Source of the DNA: CAZFER01 sp964517495
GTDB lineage: Bacteria; Hinthialibacterota; Hinthialibacteria; Hinthialibacterales; Hinthialibacteraceae
Length of the DNA stretch: 54,490 nucleotides
Assembly: GCA_964517495.1 (NCBI GenBank)
Contig: CAZFER010000042.1
Span: 1-54,490, forward strand
Reading direction: 5' to 3'
Below the pieces are notes generated by a model. That model did not search any database. It saw nothing but the letters and a program-made list of their open reading frames with translations, and was not told where the DNA came from. Made by a program: the position numbers and the translations under genes. Every line of letters starts with the position of its first letter. The stretch's first letter is position 1. Shown in pieces: positions 8,571 through 17,431 of this stretch.

Positions 8571-10622
8571 TTAATCCCAAATGGGCACACCCAATTCTTT
8601 AAATTGAGCAGCGGCATTTAGAAAATGAGCAGTAATCCAAAAGACCGTCCAGGTTTCGTTATAGCCTCCCCGGAGTGCGTATATATCATCCGCTTTACCA
8701 TGTTGAGTATAATTTGTGTGTTGGGGTTGTTCGCCTTGACTGCCATAGGGATCAATCAGTTGTCCGCAACTGCGGTACATCACTTCCGCCAGGCGTTTGA
8801 GATCATTACGTTTAAGATGTTTCCCCACCCGATACACATCGGGGGCAATCAAGACACCGAATACATCAATATGTTGGTTTTGAGGGGAAACCACCGTCCA
8901 TCCTCGTGTTTTAAAGAAGTGATCGCGAAGCCGTCCTGGCGGCATATCAATATCCCAAACAACGACATAGCTGATGGCAACATCACAGGCATGTTCAGCC
9001 CATTCTAAATAGTGAGGCTCCCCAGTGGTTTCATATAGTTCCAAAAAGCCTTGCAAGGCGGCAAAGGCGCCTTCTTTATCTTCACAACTGGCATCCAATG
9101 TTCCACCCCAGTAAGGTTCTTTCATATCCACATGGCGCCTGGCATAATGGTGGCCTGCTTTTACGGCGGCTTTCAAAAAACGTTCATCATCAAAAAAGCG
9201 ATAGGCATAGCACAAAGGAGCAATGAAGAAGGCCTCATTGGTGGATTCAGGTTTCCAGTTGTCTTGCATGATTCGATTGGCATGAAAAGATGCAGCTTTT
9301 TTTAGGAACGCTTCCCATTTGGAGGAATCGTAGTTCCCTTCCCTGGCCAGTTTGATGGCATGTGCCATGTTAAGCATGCCCTGGCCTTGGGAAAGTGGTT
9401 CATGGCGGCTCCATTCATTGGTTTCATAGTTATACCAAGTATGAAATCCCTTATCGTAAAACTTGGCGTTTGATAGGAAATCGAGTGAATCTTGAACATA
9501 ACGGGTGATGGCGGGATCGTCAAGTTCATCTCCAAGCCCTTGTAATGCATAGCCTGGAGCGGCAGCCTGGCCGCACCAGCCAATAACAAAAAAGTCGCGA
9601 TCGGGATATTTTTTGAATCCCGCGGCGCCATTCTCCCGATGCCACCGTGTTTTTGAAAAACGGTATTTGGCTTGAATAATTTCTTTGAATGTAGGCAGGC
9701 CATCGAGTGAATACGGCTGAAACAGATCAAGTGATGTTTGGATTGGTTGTTGAAATCCACTGCCTTCTCTCTCCACGGGAAATGCTTCAAGGTAAAAGGT
9801 TTTCTCAATAATCCTTCCTGGAGGAATAGAGAGATAAGCACCGGGAAAAGAAACAAAACCTGGTTGGATGGCTTTAATCACACTGCGCTGGCCGTTGGAA
9901 GCACACGGGCCGGATAGCAAGGCTAATTCACTGCCCTCTTTGAGCGCCGTAATGCCCATCGACCACCATTGATCGGGAAGGTTGCCATGAGGAACGGGAG
10001 ATGGCAGGGAATGCATCGCTACACCTCGCCATTGTTGTTTCTTTTGCCACTCAAGACTAACAAAAGGCATGGGGAAACGATGTTCTTCGTAGAAGGATTC
10101 CTCACCAGCCTGACCGTTGTAAACGGGCACTTTACCACTACGGGCTCCAGAAGGATTACCGTAATAGAGTATGCCAGGCATGAATACCCGCTTGCCAGTT
10201 CCTGGGGTTTGATACCTTACCGAGAGCGTGCATTGCTCGAGTGTGTTATCTCCATGCCATTCAAAACGGCGAATACATTGAATACGTTCTCCCTGTTTAC
10301 GGTAGGAATCTGATAATTGCCATGTGCCTTGATCGCTTTTTAACTCTCCTTTCATGATCGTCCATTCACCCCTCGTTATTACTTCTGATGGGTGGGCATG
10401 CCGCCAATCGGCTGGCCACTCATTGCGCCAATCATACGCAATAGACCATAAACCTTCGGTTGGAGAATTCAGCGCAAGGGTATCATCCACGGTAACCTCA
10501 ACACGGTAATGATCCTTATCTTTCTCTATCCGTAAATCAGAGGAGTGTGCAAACTCAATCCCCATCAATATAATGAGAAGCCATATTGGCAGGACCGTTA
10601 ACAAGCATTTTTTTTGATTCAT
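8571..10622 (-). CDS. Secreted six-hairpin glycosidase-like protein
   Basis: A 683-aa secreted protein not assigned to a named family by eye. Residues 1-28 form a Sec signal peptide (MNQKKCLLTVLPIWLLIILM). The first 270 residues are beta-rich (RVEVTVDDTLALNSPTEG, RIQCIRRFEWHGDN), like the N-terminal sandwich of many glycan-active enzymes. The second half is helical with repeated aromatic and acidic residues (GFHTWYNYETNEW, STNEAFFIAPLCYAYRFFDD, GAFAALQGFLELYETTGE, GGYNETWTVFWITAHFLNAA), typical of an (alpha/alpha)6 toroid. It is probably a glycoside hydrolase or lyase acting on a polysaccharide. The start at 10622 begins the leader; a longer open frame upstream is not needed. It sits 84 bases downstream of apbE on the same strand. 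Confidence 0.65.
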   Translation of the reverse strand: MNQKKCLLTVLPIWLLIILMGIEFAHSSDLRIEKDKDHYRVEVTVDDTLALNSPTEGLWSIAYDWRNEWPADWRHAHPSEVITRGEWTIMKGELKSDQGTWQLSDSYRKQGERIQCIRRFEWHGDNTLEQCTLSVRYQTPGTGKRVFMPGILYYGNPSGARSGKVPVYNGQAGEESFYEEHRFPMPFVSLEWQKKQQWRGVAMHSLPSPVPHGNLPDQWWSMGITALKEGSELALLSGPCASNGQRSVIKAIQPGFVSFPGAYLSIPPGRIIEKTFYLEAFPVEREGSGFQQPIQTSLDLFQPYSLDGLPTFKEIIQAKYRFSKTRWHRENGAAGFKKYPDRDFFVIGWCGQAAAPGYALQGLGDELDDPAITRYVQDSLDFLSNAKFYDKGFHTWYNYETNEWSRHEPLSQGQGMLNMAHAIKLAREGNYDSSKWEAFLKKAASFHANRIMQDNWKPESTNEAFFIAPLCYAYRFFDDERFLKAAVKAGHHYARRHVDMKEPYWGGTLDASCEDKEGAFAALQGFLELYETTGEPHYLEWAEHACDVAISYVVVWDIDMPPGRLRDHFFKTRGWTVVSPQNQHIDVFGVLIAPDVYRVGKHLKRNDLKRLAEVMYRSCGQLIDPYGSQGEQPQHTNYTQHGKADDIYALRGGYNETWTVFWITAHFLNAAAQFKELGVPIWD

Positions 10623-10706
10623 GGTTTCTTCTTTCTCTGGAGAAATTATCGTTGTGGGCATCTTATCAAAGATTATACTTGGGGGGAATAGTCATAATGG
10701 ACTGCT

Positions 10707-11678
10707 TTAAAATGTCATAAGATGACCAGCCTGATCCTCACCCTGTTCATCCAAAACAAGGGCAAGGATTTTCGGATGAGCAGCACCAAAGCGATTTATT
10801 TCATCCTTATTCATTACCATAAAAGCGGTTGATAAAGCATCCGCTTTACCCGCGCGATCAGCCAACGCCCACGCACTGCGCCATAGGTTTGTCCTTTTGC
10901 CAGAACGGGGATCAATAATATGATTTCCCTTACGCAATCCCGAACCACTAATGGCCTGACGTTTTAGATTAATTTTTTTCAATATTTTATCAGTAAGTGG
11001 ATCGCTGATGGTCAACGGCCATCCAGGCGATTCATCCACCGCATCCAACGCCAAGGCTGTGCTTTTACCGGCATGAATCAAAGCGCAATCAATATCCCAC
11101 TCATGCAAAAGCACCGCTATTTGATCAAGGGCATATCCTTTCCCGTAGCCCCCCAAATCCAAATCGACCGGCGGTTTAAGAATCTGAACCGAATAATTCT
11201 CTTCGTTCAAACCCAAACGCTCATACACAGAGATATAATTATATTTCTCAGTTTTCGATGTATTCTCCTGATTTTTGACCCCCCCCACATTGATATCAAA
11301 CGCGCCGCCTGTTTCATGGCAGATTTCAAGGCATTCCTCTAGGCAGGCAAAAGCATCCATTCCCACTCGAATGGGCTGGCCGATATTGTCCTGATTGATG
11401 CGCGAAATATCACTATTCTCAATATAACGACTCAACTGTTTTTCCAGTCGATCAACTTCTGTAAATGCTTCAGCAGCCGCCTGCTGTGCATAGAATGAAT
11501 CAGGATGGATTATAAAAATTTCAAATTCAGTCGCCATCGCCACATGACGAAAACGATGCGCCTGATCATACCAACATGTACCCTCTTTATTATGGCTAAA
11601 TGAATATGTCACAACAACATCCCAACTTTTTTTTGGATTTTTAACAATAATGATACCTCTGAGATTATCTGAAAACAC
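10707..11678 (-). CDS. apbE: FAD:protein FMN transferase (ApbE)
   Basis: Attaches FMN covalently to a Thr/Ser of target flavoproteins such as Nqr/Rnf subunits, using FAD as donor. Family landmarks are AMATEFEIFI (normally AMGTEF), RLEKQLSRYIENSDISRIN, GGAFDINVGG, DLGGYGKGYALDQ, HAGKSTALA and IDPRSGK. Length (up to 323 aa) fits the family. No lipobox or signal peptide is visible, so it may act in the cytoplasm or the start may be wrong. The GTG at 11678 lacks a clear ribosome site and a GTG at 11612 is an alternative. No flavoprotein target is encoded nearby. The divergent MarR gene shares its upstream region. Confidence 0.85.
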   Translation of the reverse strand: MFSDNLRGIIIVKNPKKSWDVVVTYSFSHNKEGTCWYDQAHRFRHVAMATEFEIFIIHPDSFYAQQAAAEAFTEVDRLEKQLSRYIENSDISRINQDNIGQPIRVGMDAFACLEECLEICHETGGAFDINVGGVKNQENTSKTEKYNYISVYERLGLNEENYSVQILKPPVDLDLGGYGKGYALDQIAVLLHEWDIDCALIHAGKSTALALDAVDESPGWPLTISDPLTDKILKKINLKRQAISGSGLRKGNHIIDPRSGKRTNLWRSAWALADRAGKADALSTAFMVMNKDEINRFGAAHPKILALVLDEQGEDQAGHLMTF

Positions 11679-11703
11679 AATTTACACATAGGTTTGTTAA
11701 CAG

Positions 11704-11725
11704 CAACATTTTCACAATAATGTTG
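11704..11725. promoter_or_regulatory. Possible MarR operator
   Basis: CAACATT (11704-11710) and AATGTTG (11719-11725) form an inverted repeat with an 8-base spacer between the divergent apbE and MarR genes. MarR proteins often bind such palindromes in their own promoter region. No binding data; inference only. Confidence 0.3.
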
Positions 11726-11830
11726 TACACTTGATTAAATGTTAAGATATGAATAATATTGGACCAAACATAATTATATTTAATCTTAGTTTTAATTCTA
11801 TTTCCATAAGGATCAGGGTGAGGAAAAATT

Positions 11831-12307
11831 ATGACGCTGGTAAAAGAATTAGGCCTGAAAACGCCCTTTGAGAATTCCAAGCATGAAGCCATCCTAAACG
11901 TGGTGCTTACCGGTTCCATGATTGGCAAGGAAGGTGACCGGTTTTTGAAGCAATACGGACTAACAGATTCGCAATTCAATGTGTTGATGCTTCTCAAGTA
12001 TCAGACCGACGATAGTGTAATGAACCAGACCGCCCTGGGTGACCGGCTGCTGGTCAACCGCTCTAACATCACCGGGCTGGTCGACCGGCTTGAACAAGCG
12101 GGCTATGTCAAACGCTTCGCCCAATCCCAAGACCGGCGCGTCAATCTGGTTAAAATGACCAAAGCGGGAAAAAAAGTGCTGGAATCCGCTGAAAAAGCTT
12201 ACTACAAGCGCATCGAAGACCTGATGAAAAACTTATCCGACAACGAATGCAAACGCCTATGCCGCCTTTTGGAAAAGATCCGCAAGCAGACAAAACCCAA
12301 CAATTAA
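11831..12307 (+). CDS. MarR-family transcriptional regulator
   Basis: A 158-aa winged-helix DNA-binding protein. The helix-turn-helix and recognition helix are in TALGDRLLVNRSNITGLVDR, followed by the beta wing LEQAGYVKRFAQSQDRR and VNLVKMTKAGKKVLE. Flanking helices (DSQFNVLMLLKYQ and the C-terminal DLMKNLSDNECKRL) would form the dimer interface. Length is normal for the family. A GAGG ribosome site precedes the ATG. It is divergent from apbE and may control that gene and itself in response to a small ligand; a palindrome at 11704-11725 is a candidate site. Confidence 0.9.
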   Translation: MTLVKELGLKTPFENSKHEAILNVVLTGSMIGKEGDRFLKQYGLTDSQFNVLMLLKYQTDDSVMNQTALGDRLLVNRSNITGLVDRLEQAGYVKRFAQSQDRRVNLVKMTKAGKKVLESAEKAYYKRIEDLMKNLSDNECKRLCRLLEKIRKQTKPNN

Positions 12308-12429
12308 CTCGATTTAATCCCGTAAGAATTCCCACAAATACGCATCTTCCCCCCTCCCCCAAAAAATGAATCGTATCTGTGAAATCATTTCTAAATAGTA
12401 TCGTATAATACATTGGAGAGGTATAAATC

Positions 12430-12669
12430 ATGAATCTGGAAGAACAAAAACGCATGATGTTAAAAAGTGCGGGGATTACCTTCACCTTATTAATGATCCC
12501 TATTTGTTCGCTGGTTTATGCAAACATGTTTCTAGGCATGCCCATGCACGAACTTATTTTGGGATTTATCAATTGGGCGATTGTCTCAATTCCCCTATTT
12601 GGTGTGATTTGGGGGCTTATGTGGTTGATTAAGAAGATACGTGAAAGGCTGTCATCAATATTGCATTGA
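12430..12669 (+). CDS. Small two-helix membrane protein
   Basis: A 79-aa protein with a short charged N terminus (MNLEEQKRMMLKSAG), two hydrophobic segments (roughly residues 15-34 and 46-66, ITFTLLMIPICSLVYANMF and INWAIVSIPLFGVIWGLMWL) and a basic C terminus (KKIRERLSS). TTGGAGAGG lies a good distance before the ATG, which supports real translation. I do not recognise a family. It ends two bases before the convergent GNAT gene. Function unknown. Confidence 0.6.
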   Translation: MNLEEQKRMMLKSAGITFTLLMIPICSLVYANMFLGMPMHELILGFINWAIVSIPLFGVIWGLMWLIKKIRERLSSILH

Positions 12670-12671
12670 TC

Positions 12672-13259
12672 CTAACGCAATAATTTCAACAACCGCTCTC
12701 TCACCTCAGGCCATTCGTCATGCAGAATGCTATAATAAACCGTATCCCGTAAATACCCATCCCACATTCGCCGCTGGCGGCGCAGGACACCTTCCTTGAC
12801 GGCCCCCAGGCGCTCAATGGCTTTTTGGGATTGCAGGTTACGCCCGTCGGTTTTGAATTGCACACGTTTCACATCCAATTCTTCAAAGGCATGGCTTAGA
12901 AGTAAAAATTTGCTTTCTGTGTTAATCGCTGTACGTTGAGCGCTTTTACACAACCAGGTCCAGCCGATTTCCAGAGAGTGATTATCAACCTGGATATCCA
13001 AAAACCGTGTGGATCCGGCTGCCCTTTCTTGATCGAGCCTAATGATGGCAAAAGGAATTTCCCGACGCATGGAGCTCAGCTGTATGGTTTCTTCAATCCA
13101 TGCGCGGGTATCCTCAAGCGATTTCATAACAGGCCGTGGCATATAACGCCACGCGTTCTCATCCTGACCAATGGCGAATAGGTTCTCCGCATGTTGTAAA
13201 GCGAGAGGCTCTAGCCGGACGTAATGTCCAGTTAATACTATGGAAAACGGAGTTATCAT
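12672..13259 (-). CDS. GNAT acetyltransferase, RimJ/RimL type
   Basis: A 195-aa acetyl-CoA-dependent N-acetyltransferase. The start VRLEPLALQHAENLF, the middle IPFAIIRLDQERAAGSTRF and DNHSLEIGWTWL, and the end QFKTDGRNLQSQKAIERLGA with VLRRQRRMWDGYLRDTVYYS follow the RimJ/RimL group closely. The usual acetyl-CoA loop is altered: KSAQRTAINTESKFLLLSHAF is the family's WGRGYATEA position. Targets could be a ribosomal protein N terminus, a small molecule or an antibiotic; the sequence does not say. The ATG lacks an obvious ribosome site. It is cytoplasmic and stands alone. Confidence 0.88.
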   Translation of the reverse strand: MITPFSIVLTGHYVRLEPLALQHAENLFAIGQDENAWRYMPRPVMKSLEDTRAWIEETIQLSSMRREIPFAIIRLDQERAAGSTRFLDIQVDNHSLEIGWTWLCKSAQRTAINTESKFLLLSHAFEELDVKRVQFKTDGRNLQSQKAIERLGAVKEGVLRRQRRMWDGYLRDTVYYSILHDEWPEVRERLLKLLR

Positions 13260-13276
13260 ATATTAAATCATACAAC

Positions 13277-15328
13277 CTACCTTCCCCATTCACGCATTGA
13301 ATTGAGAATTCCTATATCATCTTCATCACCAATCTGCCCAATGGTTTTAATCGCCCATTGAAAATTCTTATGGGGTTCGCCGATAAAGTGCACTTTGGTG
13401 GGCCAAACCAAACCGGCAACCTGGGAAACATCAGTGATTCTCAGGCAATTGAGCATTTCGATGGCGGCATCCCGGCCATCTTCGGCGCCTTCGGCATCCT
13501 GGGTGGGAGGCACATCGCGAAGTAACAGACTGTGAACCTTGCCATCCATCAAAGCGGCATAAAGGGCAACCACCGTCATTTCATCACGGGCAGCAATCGC
13601 GATATCGTCCGGCTCAGCCAATCCCAACTCACGAATGGCCTTCAAGCAGCGCAGAACGTCATATACCCGCATGGAAGCCACCGTACGCCCTGTCCAGGCC
13701 GCAGCTCGGCGTACATGCCATTGCAGATCCTTCCCCCACGATGTTTCGCCCACACCACGGACTTCAAAAAATGCGCGGTTCCAGCCACTTGGCAAGCCAT
13801 TACTGAATCCTTCCGATGCCCAGCGTTCTTCACCCGGATTACGCAGAACTAACACCAACGGTTTGGTCTCATCCGCTTGATCAGACCAACGCCAATCCAA
13901 ATTCAAGCGATAACCATCTTCAGATACAAAAGAATAGACGCGTTTCCCACCGCTTCCCTGATGACTGCGAAATTCCAAACGCATGTCCAAATCAGCTGGT
14001 TTTTCAGGAAATGCCCCAAATGTCTTTTCTTTCAGGAAATGAATATCCTTTGATTTATGCTCAAGAAGTTCGCTTTTAGTATCAAGTTGCGGTGCTTCTG
14101 CCATTTCTTGAAATGAATAATGAATCGTGGTGGTTCGGTCATCTTCGGGCGGACCATCGACATAGACTTTCAATTTTTCTTCAGAAAGGTTGGCTTCATC
14201 CGAACTATCAATATCCCCCACTTCTTCTGGTGGAATATCCTTATCCATCAAATGTTTGATGAAGAATGAGAAGATTTTAGTGCGGGAAGTTTCATGATAG
14301 GAATGCCCACCCGGTGTTTCCACCAGTTTCAGATTATCTTCCGCATCATAAAGTTTGTAGATTTTCTTGATATATTCATGGCTTTGACGAACCGCTTCAA
14401 TAGAGTTCAGTCCATCCCGATCCGCAGATGCAATCATCAATGGTCGGGGGGCAATCAAAGCACCAATATCATGCACATCACGCTGGTAAGTGTTAATAGG
14501 CATCATACAATCACAATGCCCATCGATGGTGCGTTGATGGATATGCGATTCCACCGTACTGGTACCACAAACCGGAGCGGAAACTTTGATTCGTGGATCA
14601 GCGGCTGCCACATACCATGAATAAGCCCCACCACCTGAAATACCGGTTACGCCAAGCCGTGAAGCGTCAACCTCATCAAGCGAACACAACAAATCCAGCC
14701 CACGAATACCATTCCACAATTCCACCCCACCAGGAGTGTAGCCGCGGCTATACCAATTAAATCGCCCTTCGGAATAGCAACCCCAATGGTGCCCACGCAC
14801 CTCTCCCCACTGAATGGTTTCAATAATCAGGCAAACAAAACCAAGCTGGGCAAATTTACGTGGAAACGGTTGATAGCGCACTTTTTGAGTACGAGAATGA
14901 CCACAAACATAAAGTACACCTGCCACAGGTTTATCAATATTATCAGGAATATACAGATCGGCAGGTACATAAAGATTTGGAAGCGATTCATAGTACAGTT
15001 TGATGATCTTGTATCCATCCTGCTGGATAGTCCCCACTTTTTTGACATTTAAAGGGGGACGATCTTCAGCAAAAGGCACATCGGTTAAGCTCATCATTTC
15101 CAAATAATCGGCATATCGCTGATCTCGTACGCTCTTCCAATCCTCAAGCGTTTCAATACCGTCTAATGAATGGTGGGTGACTTCAGATGCCTGTTGGCGC
15201 AGATAATTCAAAATATTGTTGCATTGATCCAACGGTGGGTGAGTTTCAATAGGCAGATTTTCACATATAGCGGTTCCATTAACAAACATCGACAGAATCA
15301 TAATCAAGGGCAGAATTCGTTTTTTCAT
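13277..15328 (-). CDS. Secreted alpha/beta hydrolase with a second, degenerate hydrolase domain
   Basis: A 683-aa exported protein with a Sec leader (MKKRILPLIMILSMFVNG). The first domain resembles acetylxylan esterase / DUF-type dienelactone-hydrolase folds: VPADLYIPDNIDKPVAGVLY, an oxyanion region YVCGHSRTQK, nucleophile elbow TGISGGGAYSW, acid region ASADRDGLN and a likely catalytic His in PGGHSYHETS. A linker then leads to a second alpha/beta-like half (RVYSFVSEDGYRLNLDWRW, VLVLRNPGEE, VYDVLRCLKAIRELG) in which the elbow reads IAARDEMTVVA and lacks the Ser. Deacetylation of plant- or algal-type polysaccharide is likely. The start at 15328 has GAGGTG upstream; the GTG four codons earlier falls in that ribosome site. 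Confidence 0.8.
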   Translation of the reverse strand: MKKRILPLIMILSMFVNGTAICENLPIETHPPLDQCNNILNYLRQQASEVTHHSLDGIETLEDWKSVRDQRYADYLEMMSLTDVPFAEDRPPLNVKKVGTIQQDGYKIIKLYYESLPNLYVPADLYIPDNIDKPVAGVLYVCGHSRTQKVRYQPFPRKFAQLGFVCLIIETIQWGEVRGHHWGCYSEGRFNWYSRGYTPGGVELWNGIRGLDLLCSLDEVDASRLGVTGISGGGAYSWYVAAADPRIKVSAPVCGTSTVESHIHQRTIDGHCDCMMPINTYQRDVHDIGALIAPRPLMIASADRDGLNSIEAVRQSHEYIKKIYKLYDAEDNLKLVETPGGHSYHETSRTKIFSFFIKHLMDKDIPPEEVGDIDSSDEANLSEEKLKVYVDGPPEDDRTTTIHYSFQEMAEAPQLDTKSELLEHKSKDIHFLKEKTFGAFPEKPADLDMRLEFRSHQGSGGKRVYSFVSEDGYRLNLDWRWSDQADETKPLVLVLRNPGEERWASEGFSNGLPSGWNRAFFEVRGVGETSWGKDLQWHVRRAAAWTGRTVASMRVYDVLRCLKAIRELGLAEPDDIAIAARDEMTVVALYAALMDGKVHSLLLRDVPPTQDAEGAEDGRDAAIEMLNCLRITDVSQVAGLVWPTKVHFIGEPHKNFQWAIKTIGQIGDEDDIGILNSMREWGR

Positions 15329-15472
15329 AACACACCTCACTAGAGAATAAAGTTCATACCATCATAAAGCATTTGTGCTGTGATTTCCAAGATACTGAAA
15401 GATTCTTTTTCGGTTTGTTACGCGTCTATTAAAGCTACTCTCCGTATACAAATCAGGGTATAAATCCCGGGA

Positions 15473-15533
15473 GCATCGACTTCTAGCCGGTGCACCTCAA
15501 CCGGGCTGAAATGCACCGGCTAGAAGCCGATGC
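15473..15533. repeat. 61-bp palindromic repeat (extended hairpin)
   Basis: Outer arms GCATCG (15473-15478) and CGATGC (15528-15533) flank a 2-base mismatch and then perfect 14-base arms TTCTAGCCGGTGCA (15481-15494) and TGCACCGGCTAGAA (15512-15525), with a 17-base loop. It lies in a 612-base gap between divergent genes and is richer in G+C than its surroundings. It looks like a REP/MITE-type dispersed element rather than a terminator, since neither strand has a T run. Confidence 0.75.
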
Positions 15534-15613
15534 CCCCCAGGTGGTAAATGTTGGAAAGAATGGTGGTTCATATGGCTGACCATTTACATCGGCTTAAAAA
15601 TCTCTTCCACAAT

Positions 15614-15645
15614 ATAATATTGCTTCAACATAATATTGCTTCAAC
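15614..15645. repeat. Tandem duplication of a 16-base unit
   Basis: ATAATATTGCTTCAAC occurs twice back to back in the gap between the esterase and trpB genes. The remainder of this gap (15534-15940) is AT-rich and shows no convincing gene. Confidence 0.8.
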
Positions 15646-15940
15646 TGCAAAAAATGATGCAATATTGGTTTATGCCCCTTGGTAAACCATAGGTTTATCG
15701 TTTAGTTTAGTAGGGTGTTTTAGTAAAATGGGAAAAGTGTAATTTAAAAGCGGTAAACCGCTGTGGATTCCATTTCACAATTTGGTTTACTCTAAGGCAC
15801 CTTTCTAATTGATGCAAACACGAACGTATTGATCTTCTCATGTTGCTCCGTTTTCCGATTGGATACCCAAATAGGGATGCATGAGGGGTAAAATTTAGCG
15901 GGCAACGTGGAAATCCATTCAATTGAAGAGAGGAACAACC

Positions 15941-17299
15941 ATGTTACAACGAAGAATCACGCTATCCGAAGATCAACTCCCTCAGAAGTGGCTCAATCTG
16001 GCCCCTTATCTCAAAAATCCTCCTGCTCCCTATTTGAATCCGCAGACCTGTGAGCCTGCCAAACCGGAGGAAATGGCCGTTATCTTTCCAACCGGTCTGC
16101 TCCAGCAGGAAATGAGTACCGAACCCTGGCTGGATATTCCTGAACCGGTGCTTGAAGTTCTCAGTCTTTGGCGGCCAACCACCCTGGTTCGGGCCTATTC
16201 GCTTGAGAAAGCCCTAGGCACTCCCGCCAAAATTTATTATAAAAACGAATCGCTTAGCCCTCCCGGCAGCCATAAACCCAATACGGCCGTCGCTCAAGCC
16301 TATTACAACAAAATCGAAGGCGTAACCCGCCTTTCCACTGAAACCGGTGCTGGACAATGGGGGAGCGCGCTATCTTTCGCCTGTTCCATTTTCGACCTGA
16401 AATGCACGGTTTATATGGTAAAGGTCAGTTACAACCAAAAACCTTACCGTAAATCCATGATCCATACCTGGGGAGCGGAAATTTACCCCTCACCATCAGA
16501 CCGCACCAATGCGGGACGCCAAATCCTGGAACAGGATCCTGACTGCCCGGGCAGCCTTGGTATCGCTATCAGTGAAGCGGTTGAAGATGCTGCGACCCAT
16601 GATGACACCAAATATTCCTTGGGCAGTGTGTTAAACCATGTTTTACACCATCAGACCATCATCGGCCTGGAAGCAAAAAAACAATTCGAACAAGTCGAGG
16701 ACTCTCCCGATGTGGTTATTGGCTGTGTAGGCGGTGGAAGTAACTTTGCAGGCATTGCTTTCCCTTATATTGTAGACAAAGCCAGTGGAAAAGATATCCA
16801 AATCATCGGTGTTGAACCCACCGCTTGCCCCACCATGACAAAAGGGAAATTCACCTGGGATTTCGGTGATACTGCAAAAATGACACCTTTGATTCGAATG
16901 CACACCCTGGGACATGACTTTATTCCTCCTGGAATCCACGCTGGCGGGCTTCGATATCACGGTGTGGCACCCCTCGTTTCCTGTGCGATTGAAGAGGGAT
17001 TGATCGAGCCTAGAGCCGTTGTCCAAACCAGTATATTTAAAGCCGCTTTGCTTTTCGCGAAATCCGAAGGCATCATTCCTGCGCCGGAAACCGCACACGC
17101 CATTGCCGCCGTGGTCGATGAAGCCCTTAAAGCGAAAGAAGAAGGCAAAGAAAAAACTATCCTCTTTAACTTCTCCGGCCATGGACACTTTGATATGGGC
17201 GCCTATGACAACTACTTGGCAGGAAATTTGGTGGATTATGAATATCCAGCCGATAAGGTAGAAGAAGCCTTAAGCCATCTTCCGCAAGTCAATATATAA
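15941..17299 (+). CDS. trpB: TrpB2-type tryptophan synthase beta chain
   Basis: A 452-aa PLP enzyme of the TrpB2 class, which joins indole and serine to make tryptophan. The PLP lysine is Lys 112 in PPGSHKPNTA. The substrate-binding TETGAGQWGSAL and the phosphate-binding VIGCVGGGSNFAG are intact. The N-terminal extension (about 80 residues before LWRPTTLVRA) is typical of TrpB2 rather than TrpB1. The ATG at 15941 has AGAGAGGA 6-8 bases upstream and is preferred over an earlier in-frame start. No trpA or other trp gene is nearby, so it is probably a stand-alone copy used for indole salvage or with an unlinked TrpA. Two hairpins follow the gene. Confidence 0.93.
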   Translation: MLQRRITLSEDQLPQKWLNLAPYLKNPPAPYLNPQTCEPAKPEEMAVIFPTGLLQQEMSTEPWLDIPEPVLEVLSLWRPTTLVRAYSLEKALGTPAKIYYKNESLSPPGSHKPNTAVAQAYYNKIEGVTRLSTETGAGQWGSALSFACSIFDLKCTVYMVKVSYNQKPYRKSMIHTWGAEIYPSPSDRTNAGRQILEQDPDCPGSLGIAISEAVEDAATHDDTKYSLGSVLNHVLHHQTIIGLEAKKQFEQVEDSPDVVIGCVGGGSNFAGIAFPYIVDKASGKDIQIIGVEPTACPTMTKGKFTWDFGDTAKMTPLIRMHTLGHDFIPPGIHAGGLRYHGVAPLVSCAIEEGLIEPRAVVQTSIFKAALLFAKSEGIIPAPETAHAIAAVVDEALKAKEEGKEKTILFNFSGHGHFDMGAYDNYLAGNLVDYEYPADKVEEALSHLPQVNI

Positions 17300-17328
17300 A
17301 GGTGATTTATAACAACAAATGATAACTT

Positions 17329-17354
17329 GGGGGCAGGTTTTAAATACCTGCCCC
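17329..17354 (+). terminator. Hairpin downstream of trpB
   Basis: GGGGGCAGGT (17329-17338) pairs with ACCTGCCCC (17346-17354) over a short AT loop. It is followed by TGTATAATATT, only weakly T-rich. It is probably the first of two transcript-ending hairpins after trpB. Confidence 0.5.
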
Positions 17355-17377
17355 TGTATAATATTCCAATTAATAAA

Positions 17378-17420
17378 ACAGGCCATGCAATTCCATTGCA
17401 CGGCCTGTATTTTTTTATTT
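17378..17420. terminator. Bidirectional terminator between trpB and fba
   Basis: ACAGGCC (17378-17384) with TGCAAT, and ATTGCA with GGCCTGT (17402-17408), form a long stem with one mismatch and a tiny loop. On the plus strand it is followed by ATTTTTTTATTT and on the minus strand by TTTATTAATT. It should stop both trpB and the convergent aldolase transcript. Confidence 0.8.
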
Positions 17421-17431
17421 AATTGGATAAA

